A DNA stretch of 5,297 bases, from assembly GCA_946481205.1 (NCBI GenBank), contig CAMLNB010000241.1, forward strand, positions 1 to 5,297, read 5' to 3'. The position numbers and the translations under genes are program-made. The notes beneath the pieces are model-generated. The model saw nothing but the letters and a program-made list of their open reading frames with translations, searched no databases and had not been told where the DNA came from. This DNA is from an uncultured Kangiella sp. Lineage in GTDB: Bacteria > Pseudomonadota > Gammaproteobacteria > Enterobacterales > DSM-103792. Positions 1 through 5,297 of this stretch are shown piece by piece. Position 1 is the stretch's first letter. Each line of letters begins with the position of its first letter.

Positions 1-2139
1 GTCCGCCTGCTCAGTGCCGATTGGCACGATCTGGACATGAACAGCTCGCTGCCGATCAGCAACGTCACCCTGGATCTGCTGCGTCTGGCTCGGCAGAACA
101 AGCCGGTGCCGGTCGAGCTGGTGTTGCCGGGCAAACCGCGCCAGCACATCGCCTTGATCGAGCCGATCAAGGCGAACAACGAAATCGTCGGTTTTGTCTT
201 GGCAGGCCTGAAACTGGAAGTGCTGCAACAGGCGCTGACCGGTTCCGGCGGTTCACCCGGTTATCTTGAGCTGTCGCAAGATTTCACCGATGCCGCTCAA
301 ACCGTGGCGACGCGCGGCGAGCAAAGCCTGAAAATCGGTAACGCGCCGTACACGCTGGAGCTCGATGGCACACCGTGGAAGCTGGCGTATTGGCCAGCTG
401 ATGACGAAGGCGCCGTCAGCCCGACTCAAACCATGCTGTATTGGGGCGGCTTGGTCTTGATGCTGCTGGCTGTTGCCGGCTGCGGTTGGCTGGTTATCCG
501 TAACCTCGATCGGGCCCAGCACCAAGATGCCGCGCGCTTGCTGAAAGTATTGCTCGATGCCCGCAATGGCGACGGCAAGCTGGCGCCGGAAAAATTCCAA
601 TTGGCGGTGTTCAAAGACATGGCCGTCACGCTTGCTCGCCAAGATTGGTCGGTACGAGTGAGCGCCGCGGCTGCGGCCGCAGCGGCAAACGCAGCACCGG
701 TGCCGACCACGGCGCTGCCAAGCAGCGGCGGCGCGCCAGTGCTGGCCGCGCCGGAAGCCGGTCGGGTCCGGCTCAATCCGGAAATTTTCCGTGCCTACGA
801 TATTCGCGGCATTGTCGGCGAGTCGCTGACCGCCGACATCGTCAAACAGATTGGCCGGGCGATCGGTTCGGAAGCGTTTGATCGCGGCGAACAGAAAGTG
901 GTGATCGCGCGCGATGGCCGCTTGTCCGGTCCGGAATTGCTGAATGCGCTGAAACAAGGTTTGCTCGAAAGCGGTCGCGATGTCGTCGATCTCGGTGCCG
1001 TGCCGACGCCGCTGCTGTATTTCGCCACGCATTATCTCTCGAGCCGTTCCGGCGTCATGCTGACCGGCAGCCACAACCCGGCCAATTACAACGGGCTGAA
1101 AATTGTCATCGCTGGCGAAACGCTGGCGGGTGAAGACATTCAGCGCCTGCGTGAGCGCATCGAAACCGGCAATTTGCTGTCTGGTCGCGGCAGCAGTGAA
1201 AGTCTGTCGATCAGCGAGGATTACATCGCGCAAATCACTGGCGATATCGCCTTGGCGCAGCCGTTGAAAGTGGTGATCGATTGCGGCAACGGCATCGCCG
1301 GCGCGGTCGCACCGACGCTGTACAAAGCGCTTGGTTGCGACGTGATTGAGCTGTACTGCGATGTCGATGGCCGCTTCCCGAATCACCATCCGGATCCGAG
1401 CAAGCCGGAGAATCTGAAGAAGCTGATTGCGACGGTGCTGGAAACTGGCGCCGACGTCGGTCTTGCCTTTGACGGTGATGGTGATCGCCTCGGCGTGGTC
1501 GACTCGACCGGCAAGATTATCTGGGCCGACCGTCAGCTGATGCTGTACTCAATGGATGTGCTCTCGCGTCACCCCGGCACCGACATCATTTACGACGTCA
1601 AATGCTCGCGCCATCTGGCGCGCGTGATCACCGGCCATGGTGGTCGACCACTGATGTGGCGTACCGGTCACTCGTTTATCAAAGCCAAGATGCGCGAAAC
1701 TGGCGCCTTGCTGGCTGGCGAACAAAGCGGCCACATTTTCTTCAAGGAGCGCTGGTTCGGTTTTGACGATGCCATTTACGCCGGCGCTCGGTTGCTGGAA
1801 ATTCTGGCAGCTGATTTCCGCAAATCGGCCGATATCTTCAAGAGCTTGCCGGAAGGTGTATCAACACCGGAGCTCAATATGAGCATCAGCGAACAGCGCA
1901 AGTTTGCTTTCGTCGATCGCTTGGCGAAACAAGGTCAATTCGCCGGTGGTCAGATCAACACCACGGATGGCATCCGGGTCGATTTCTCGGATGGTTGGGG
2001 TTTGGTGCGGGCATCGAACACGACGCCCGCACTGGTAATCCGTTTTGAAGCCGATGATGAGGCCGCACTCGGTCGCATCAAGGAACTGTTCCGTGCCCAG
2101 ATGCAGGCGATCGATCCTGCGGCACAGTTGCCGTTCTGA
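1..2139 (+). CDS. algC: Membrane-anchored phosphomannomutase/phosphoglucomutase, long AlgC form (5' end outside window)
   Basis: Interconverts mannose-6-P/mannose-1-P and glucose-6-P/glucose-1-P for surface polysaccharide synthesis. The reading frame is open from base 1, before the first in-window ATG at 37, so the gene starts upstream. In order: a region of about 140 residues, probably extracytoplasmic; a hydrophobic transmembrane segment (433-501) followed by basic residues, which puts the rest in the cytoplasm; a helical stretch; an Ala/Pro/Gly linker with eight consecutive alanines (664-687); then a complete mutase of about 454 residues from about 775, close to the 463-residue P. aeruginosa catalytic protein. 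Mutase motifs are intact: FRAYDIRG near the start, TGSHNP with the phosphorylated serine at 1069-1071, metal loop DGDGDR at 1471-1488, sugar loop GEQSGH at 1717-1734 and phosphate-binding RASNTTP at 2008-2028. The long form with an N-terminal membrane module is known in Pseudomonas. The mutase call is secure; the role of the N-terminal part is unknown. Confidence 0.96.
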   Translation, partial: VRLLSADWHDLDMNSSLPISNVTLDLLRLARQNKPVPVELVLPGKPRQHIALIEPIKANNEIVGFVLAGLKLEVLQQALTGSGGSPGYLELSQDFTDAAQTVATRGEQSLKIGNAPYTLELDGTPWKLAYWPADDEGAVSPTQTMLYWGGLVLMLLAVAGCGWLVIRNLDRAQHQDAARLLKVLLDARNGDGKLAPEKFQLAVFKDMAVTLARQDWSVRVSAAAAAAAANAAPVPTTALPSSGGAPVLAAPEAGRVRLNPEIFRAYDIRGIVGESLTADIVKQIGRAIGSEAFDRGEQKVVIARDGRLSGPELLNALKQGLLESGRDVVDLGAVPTPLLYFATHYLSSRSGVMLTGSHNPANYNGLKIVIAGETLAGEDIQRLRERIETGNLLSGRGSSESLSISEDYIAQITGDIALAQPLKVVIDCGNGIAGAVAPTLYKALGCDVIELYCDVDGRFPNHHPDPSKPENLKKLIATVLETGADVGLAFDGDGDRLGVVDSTGKIIWADRQLMLYSMDVLSRHPGTDIIYDVKCSRHLARVITGHGGRPLMWRTGHSFIKAKMRETGALLAGEQSGHIFFKERWFGFDDAIYAGARLLEILAADFRKSADIFKSLPEGVSTPELNMSISEQRKFAFVDRLAKQGQFAGGQINTTDGIRVDFSDGWGLVRASNTTPALVIRFEADDEAALGRIKELFRAQMQAIDPAAQLPF

Positions 2140-2155
2140 CCGTGTGAATCCCTCC

Positions 2156-2159
2156 GGAG
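2156..2159 (+). promoter_or_regulatory. Ribosome binding site of slmA
   Basis: GGAG lies six bases before the ATG at 2166, an ideal spacing, and sits in the 26-base gap after the algC stop codon. It fixes the slmA start. No separate promoter is evident in this short gap, so slmA is probably translated from the algC transcript. Confidence 0.7.
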
Positions 2160-2165
2160 TCCACT

Positions 2166-2786
2166 ATGAGCACACGCACTGAAGGTTCGCGCAAACAGCA
2201 GATTCTCGAAACGCTGGCGCGCATGCTGGAACAAAGTCCTGGTGAGCGCATTACCACCGCGCAATTGGCGGCGGCGCTCAGCGTGTCGGAAGCGGCGCTG
2301 TACCGGCAGTTTCCAAGCAAGGCCCGGATGTTCGAAGGCCTGCTCGATTTCATCGAAGAGGTCGTGTTCACCCGGGTCCGCGTGATTCTGGATGAAGAAT
2401 CGGATGCGATAGCGCGCTGCGGCAAGATCCTGACATTGGTGCTGACTTTCGCCGCGCGCAATCCAGGCATGACTCGCCTACTGACTGGCGATGCCCTGAT
2501 TGGTGAAGACGAACGGTTACCGGCGCGCGTCTCGCAGTTGTTTGACCGACTGGAGATGCAATTGCGCCAAGTGCTGCGCGAAGGCATGCTGAACCCGCAG
2601 GCGCCGCTGGCCTTGGAGCCCAATGCCGTTGCCAATTTGCTGCTGGCGGTGGTCGAAGGTCGTATTCGTCAGTTTGTTCGCAGCAACTTCAAACAGGCGC
2701 CGACCGCGCAGTGGGATGCGCAGTGGAGCCTGCTGCAGGAGTCCTTGTTGGCAGGTGTGCGGCAACCGCGTGTTGCGACAGCCTGA
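2166..2786 (+). CDS. slmA: Nucleoid occlusion factor SlmA (TetR family)
   Basis: SlmA binds specific chromosomal sites and blocks FtsZ ring assembly over the nucleoid; it acts in the cytoplasm on DNA and FtsZ. The product has 206 residues against 198 in E. coli. Residues about 10-52 form a TetR-type DNA-binding domain, with the helix-turn-helix around 30-50 and the segment SVSEAALYRQFPSK nearly identical to the E. coli protein. Downstream landmarks also match: a RNPGMTRLLTGDAL segment near 99-112, an RVSQLFDRLEMQLRQV helix, and FVRSNFK near 175-181. The C-terminal tail is several residues longer than in E. coli. The start is supported by GGAG six bases upstream. It follows algC by 26 bases on the same strand and is followed by a strong terminator, so it is the last gene of that unit. 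Unlike most TetR proteins it is not expected to be a local ligand-responsive repressor. Confidence 0.93.
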   Translation: MSTRTEGSRKQQILETLARMLEQSPGERITTAQLAAALSVSEAALYRQFPSKARMFEGLLDFIEEVVFTRVRVILDEESDAIARCGKILTLVLTFAARNPGMTRLLTGDALIGEDERLPARVSQLFDRLEMQLRQVLREGMLNPQAPLALEPNAVANLLLAVVEGRIRQFVRSNFKQAPTAQWDAQWSLLQESLLAGVRQPRVATA

Positions 2787-2806
2787 GTCGGAATCAAGCA
2801 AAGAAG

Positions 2807-2833
2807 AACGCCGCGGTAGCGGCGTTTTTTTTT
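2807..2833 (+). terminator. Rho-independent terminator after slmA, possibly bidirectional
   Basis: An 8-bp perfect stem (AACGCCGC with GCGGCGTT) and a GGTA tetraloop at 2807-2826 run into nine T residues (2825-2833), beginning 20 bases after the slmA stop. On the opposite strand the same hairpin is followed by TTCTTCTTT, so it may also end transcription of the converging gene whose stop is at 2848, though that T tract is interrupted. This is the only candidate terminator seen between the two converging units. Confidence 0.9.
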
Positions 2834-2847
2834 CTGCAATCCAACCG

Positions 2848-3873
2848 TTACAAGCGGCTATTCAGATAAGTCTCGAAGCCATTGACGATCTGACGCACCC
2901 GATCACCGCCACACAGCGCGGTACCTTGCTCGCTGTTATGACAACTGACTTCCAGCACCACCTGGCTGCCCTGATCGCGTTCCGGCACCATCGAAAACGC
3001 CAGCGAAATATCCGATTCCTTGATCGGTTTGCCGGTCAGGATCAGGGTATCGGTGACAATTTCCAATGAGCGGGTGCCATTGTCGCGGGCATAAATCTGG
3101 GCCAGCTGCCATGCCTTGCGGCAGCGTTCGGAATCGGCGCAAGGCACGACGATGGTATTGCCTTCTGCGCCCATGACGCCGCTCTCTTCGCGCTTGCGCA
3201 GCAGGCGCTGCGCTTGCAGCTCCTTGAACCGAACGATGTCATTCTTGAAGCGCTCAGCGATACGGTTTTTTTCGGCATTTTGGGCGTCAGCAAAGCCTTT
3301 GTTGTCATCGATTTGCCGCTGCGACTCCTGAATGTCTTTCAGCAACTGGCTCGGCACTGGCTGGCCGCGACGTTCGTAATCGGCGGCATGACGCTGCATT
3401 TCTTCCAGCTGGGACATCAGCAAATTGGTCTGACCGTTGCGGATGCTGATTTGCACATCCAACGCCGACAGCTGGGTATCGCGCGCGCGCATCAGATCCT
3501 CGACCGCAGTGAACTGACGCATCAACTCGGCGTCACGCCGTATCGCTTCCCTCCGAGCGCGCTCCTCCGCGGCTTGCTGGGCTTTCAGTCGTTTCTCTTC
3601 TGCTTGTTCCGCCTTGGTCTTAACCGGTGGAACAACCTCCAAGGTTTGACCATAGGAATTCATGACCGTGTAGCCTTTTGGCACGATCTCTGGTGGCAAA
3701 TAATCCTTTACCACCACGGCACCGGTTTCATCGGTGTAACGATACAGCACACCGGGACCGCTACTGGCTTTGTTTTGAGCCGGCTTGGATTTGTTCTGCG
3801 CGGAATGTGCTGCTGGCGATGCCAACAGGACAATGGAACAAAGCAGCAGTAAATAGTTAGATGCGAATGCCAT
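2848..3873 (-). CDS. Exported coiled-coil protein with DUF4124-like N-terminus, function unknown
   Basis: No function can be assigned. From the ATG at 3873 the product has 341 residues. Residues 1-25 look like a signal peptide: a hydrophobic core of Leu/Ile/Val followed by SPAAHSAQ, with likely cleavage after an Ala-X-Ala-like site. A linker rich in Lys, Gln and Ser follows; then about 43-83 ([23 protein letters not shown]) resembles DUF4124, a small domain common in exported proteobacterial proteins. Residues about 84-228 are rich in Glu, Arg, Gln and Ala with heptad-like spacing, indicating a coiled coil. The last 110 residues are a compact region with four cysteines (245, 251, 311, 321) that could form disulfides in the periplasm. 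It overlaps the end of pyrE by 17 bases, so the two are probably co-transcribed. Start uncertainty: a TTG at 3894-3892 would add seven residues including an Arg, giving the signal peptide the positive charge it otherwise lacks, but has no Shine-Dalgarno before it; GAGGA lies about 14 bases before the ATG. Confidence 0.85.
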   Translation of the reverse strand: MAFASNYLLLLCSIVLLASPAAHSAQNKSKPAQNKASSGPGVLYRYTDETGAVVVKDYLPPEIVPKGYTVMNSYGQTLEVVPPVKTKAEQAEEKRLKAQQAAEERARREAIRRDAELMRQFTAVEDLMRARDTQLSALDVQISIRNGQTNLLMSQLEEMQRHAADYERRGQPVPSQLLKDIQESQRQIDDNKGFADAQNAEKNRIAERFKNDIVRFKELQAQRLLRKREESGVMGAEGNTIVVPCADSERCRKAWQLAQIYARDNGTRSLEIVTDTLILTGKPIKESDISLAFSMVPERDQGSQVVLEVSCHNSEQGTALCGGDRVRQIVNGFETYLNSRL

Positions 3874-4504
3874 AGCGCTGACGGTAGTCCTCAATGCTGG
3901 CGGCGTGGCTGCGGAACGCCGGACTTTCGTGCAAGAAGCTTATCAGATCGCGCAGCCGGACAATGGCCGCTACCGGGATCCGATATTCTTGTTCGATCTC
4001 TTGGATAGCGGACAGTTCCCCCTGACCACGTTCCTCCCGATCCAGCGCGACAACCACCCCGGCCGGGGTCGCGCCATGTTTTTGCAGCAGCACCATGGTC
4101 TCACGAATGGCCGTACCGGCCGTGATAACGTCGTCAATGATCAGCACTTTGCCGGCCAGTGTCGCACCGACGATCGAACCGCCCTCGCCATGGTCCTTGG
4201 CTTCTTTGCGATTGAATGCCCACGGCATATCGACGTTGTGGTGTTCAGCCAGCGCAATGGCGGTCGCCGAGACCAGTGGAATTCCTTTATAGGCTGGGCC
4301 AAACAGCAGGTCGGCCTGGATATGCGAGGTCTGGATGGCTTGAGCATAAAACTGGCCGAGCCGGGCCAGATCACGGCCGCGCTGGAACAAACCGGCATTG
4401 AAGAAATACGGACTCTTGCGGCCGGACTTCAGCTCAAACTCGCCAAATTTCAACACCTGGCGCGACAAGGCAAATTCAATGAACTCGCGTTGAAAAGACA
4501 ACAT
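3857..4504 (-). CDS. pyrE: Orotate phosphoribosyltransferase
   Basis: Transfers the phosphoribosyl group of PRPP to orotate, giving orotidine 5'-phosphate and pyrophosphate, the fifth step of de novo UMP synthesis; a cytoplasmic homodimer. The 215 residues align almost end to end with the 213-residue E. coli enzyme. Visible signatures: KFGEF and [14 protein letters not shown] near 19-38, [11 protein letters not shown] at 66-76, the flexible catalytic loop [12 protein letters not shown] at 98-109 with Lys103 and His105 at the E. coli positions, and the PRPP-binding motif [13 protein letters not shown] at 120-132. The ATG at 4504 gives the same N-terminal length as E. coli; a modest GAGAG lies about eight bases upstream. 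It is transcribed away from the ExoIII gene across a 134-base spacer and its 3' end overlaps the exported coiled-coil gene. In E. coli pyrE is controlled by a UTP-sensitive attenuator; I saw no hairpin plus T tract in this leader. Confidence 0.98.
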   Translation of the reverse strand: MLSFQREFIEFALSRQVLKFGEFELKSGRKSPYFFNAGLFQRGRDLARLGQFYAQAIQTSHIQADLLFGPAYKGIPLVSATAIALAEHHNVDMPWAFNRKEAKDHGEGGSIVGATLAGKVLIIDDVITAGTAIRETMVLLQKHGATPAGVVVALDREERGQGELSAIQEIEQEYRIPVAAIVRLRDLISFLHESPAFRSHAASIEDYRQRYGIRI

Positions 4505-4536
4505 CGGATGACTCTCTAGGGGTAGTGCTCTGGACA

Positions 4537-4572
4537 GCAGGCTGGCAGTAACAGCTGCTTATGATAGCCTGC
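4537..4572. repeat. Perfect 7-bp inverted repeat in the divergent spacer
   Basis: GCAGGCT at 4537-4543 and AGCCTGC at 4566-4572 are exact inverted repeats separated by 22 bases. The interval includes the palindrome CAGCTG (4552-4557) and a shorter GCAG/CTGC pair (4545-4548 and 4555-4558), so a nested hairpin is possible in RNA from either strand. The only -10-like hexamer of the spacer lies immediately inside the right arm. It could be an operator or leader hairpin, or chance; no T tract follows, so it is not an ordinary terminator. Confidence 0.45.
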
Positions 4573-4625
4573 CGCGCACGCCGGCCCCAGTCCGCGCAGC
4601 GGCTTTGCTGGTCAATCCTCAAACC

Positions 4626-4632
4626 GAGAGAG
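4626..4632 (+). promoter_or_regulatory. Probable ribosome binding site of the ExoIII gene
   Basis: GAGAGAG sits six bases before the ATG at 4639. It is a partial rather than full Shine-Dalgarno match, similar in strength to the GAGAG before pyrE, but its spacing supports this ATG, which also gives the N-terminal length expected for the family. Confidence 0.5.
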
Positions 4633-4638
4633 TTTCCG

Positions 4639-5297
4639 ATGCTCAGTGTTGCCTCCATCAACGTCAATGGCCTGCGTTCAGCCGCCAAGAAAGGCTTGTT
4701 CCCGTGGTTGGCCAAGCGCCAGTTCGACATCATCTGCATCCAGGAACTGAAAGCCCAGGACCACCAGCTTGACGAGCCGGAATTTCATCTCGCTGGCTAC
4801 CACCGCTACCTGTTCCCGGCCGAGCGTCCCGGCTACTCCGGCACCGCGCTCTACAGCAAAGTCAAACCCAAGACGGTCAAAACCGGCCTCGGCTTTGGTC
4901 AAGCTGATAGCGAAGGCCGCTACATCGAAGCGGATTACGGCACGGTGAAAGTTGCCTCACTGTACCTGCCGTCCGGCTCCTCCGGACCCGAGCGCCAAGC
5001 CTGCAAAGACGAATTCCTCGAACTCTATCTGCCGATCCTGAAAAAGAAGGCGAAAGAGGCAACCCCTTACATCGTGGTCGGCGACTACAACATCGCCCAC
5101 AAGGAAATCGATCTGAAGAACTGGAAATCCAACCAGAAAAATTCTGGGTTCCTGCCGCACGAACGGGCCTGGCTTGATGAGTTGTTCGACAAAGTTGGTT
5201 TCGTCGATGCCTTCCGCGTTGTTGACCAGCGGCCGGAGCAATACACGTGGTGGAGCAATCGCGGTCAGGCTTATGCCAAGAACGTCGGATGGCGCAT
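4639..5297 (+). CDS. xthA: Exonuclease III family AP endonuclease (3' end outside window)
   Basis: Expected to cleave DNA at abasic sites and remove 3' blocking groups and nucleotides in base-excision repair, using a divalent metal in the endonuclease/exonuclease/phosphatase fold. The frame runs from ATG 4639 without a stop to the window end, giving 219 complete codons of a protein usually near 260-270 residues. Family motifs: INVNGLR at 7-13 with Asn8, IQELK at 34-38 with metal-binding Glu36, LYLPSG with Tyr109, VVGDYNIAH at 146-154 with Asp149 and Asn151, ERAWLDELF at 175-183, and the start of GWR(I) at 217-220, where the family continues toward its Asp and SDHAP motifs outside the window. 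Pseudomonas has the related gene crc beside pyrE, but Crc has lost these nuclease residues (for example GSLY in place of GDYN), so this protein is better called a nuclease. Whether it is named xthA or exoA is a naming choice. Confidence 0.9.
   Translation, partial: MLSVASINVNGLRSAAKKGLFPWLAKRQFDIICIQELKAQDHQLDEPEFHLAGYHRYLFPAERPGYSGTALYSKVKPKTVKTGLGFGQADSEGRYIEADYGTVKVASLYLPSGSSGPERQACKDEFLELYLPILKKKAKEATPYIVVGDYNIAHKEIDLKNWKSNQKNSGFLPHERAWLDELFDKVGFVDAFRVVDQRPEQYTWWSNRGQAYAKNVGWR

Larger units (their letters stand above)
4505..4638. promoter_or_regulatory. Divergent intergenic region between pyrE and the ExoIII gene
   Basis: Because pyrE and the ExoIII gene diverge here, promoters for both should lie in these 134 bases. 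The best -10-like hexamer is TATGAT at 4560-4565 on the plus strand; the same bases read TATCAT on the minus strand. Neither has a convincing -35 hexamer at 16-18 bases, and TG lies one base out of register for an extended -10. I therefore assign the region but not a definite promoter. The plus-strand half nearer the ExoIII gene is GC-rich (4571-4610) and holds CCGCGCA twice, at 4572 and 4592. Confidence 0.55.

Noticed and set aside
253..1389. Long open frame of 378 codons on the minus strand
   Set aside because: It lies wholly antisense to the clearly coding algC frame, has a low-complexity His/Arg/Gln-rich translation without recognisable domains, and is expected from codon bias in GC-rich DNA.
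1541..1556. TACTCA resembling half of an SlmA binding site inside algC
   Set aside because: Only one half of the palindromic GTGAGTACTCAC-type site is present, so it is most likely chance within coding sequence.
3214..3852. Plus-strand open frame of 212 codons
   Set aside because: It is antisense to the exported coiled-coil gene, whose signal peptide and domain order are convincing; the plus-strand product has no motif I recognise.
3905..4519. Plus-strand open frame of 204 codons
   Set aside because: It mirrors pyrE, which is conserved end to end, and shows no domain of its own.
4505..4638. Possible UTP-sensitive attenuator before pyrE, as in E. coli
   Set aside because: No GC-rich hairpin followed by a T run is present on the minus strand, and no leader peptide or rph-like gene lies upstream.
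4678..5241. Minus-strand open frames opposite the ExoIII gene
   Set aside because: They are fragmentary shadows of the plus-strand gene, which carries all the ExoIII motifs in one uninterrupted frame.

Overview
The window carries a stretch of gammaproteobacterial chromosome of moderately high GC, with every recognisable gene belonging to core metabolism or cell-cycle housekeeping. The best-matching relatives by eye are enterobacterial and pseudomonad proteins: the PyrE and SlmA homologues align along nearly their whole length with the E. coli proteins I know, and the phosphomannomutase is of the Pseudomonas AlgC type. Gene neighbourhood agrees: E. coli groups slmA with pyrE, and Pseudomonas places the ExoIII-like gene crc beside pyrE and algC not far away. 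I cannot name a genus.

Layout. Positions 1-2139 (+) hold the 3' part of a long, membrane-anchored algC whose start lies upstream of the window. After 26 bases, 2166-2786 (+) encodes the nucleoid-occlusion regulator SlmA, probably on the same transcript. A hairpin with a nine-T tract at 2807-2833 ends this unit and, from its A-rich left flank, may also serve the opposing transcript. On the minus strand, pyrE (4504 to 3857) is followed by an overlapping gene (3873 to 2848) for an exported coiled-coil protein with a DUF4124-like N-terminus and a four-cysteine C-terminal region. A 134-base divergent spacer (4505-4638), containing a perfect 7-bp inverted repeat, separates pyrE from a plus-strand exonuclease III family gene (4639 onward), cut by the window end.

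Functionally, AlgC supplies mannose-1-phosphate and glucose-1-phosphate for surface polysaccharides, SlmA couples division to chromosome position, PyrE makes OMP for pyrimidines, and the ExoIII homologue probably acts in base-excision repair. The exported coiled-coil protein is the only gene without an assignable function. I saw no mobile element, CRISPR array, tRNA, rRNA or sign of recent transfer. The most useful points for a second look are the sensor-like membrane module fused to AlgC, the exported coiled-coil gene overlapping pyrE, and the catalytically intact ExoIII at a locus occupied in Pseudomonas by the nuclease-dead regulator Crc.
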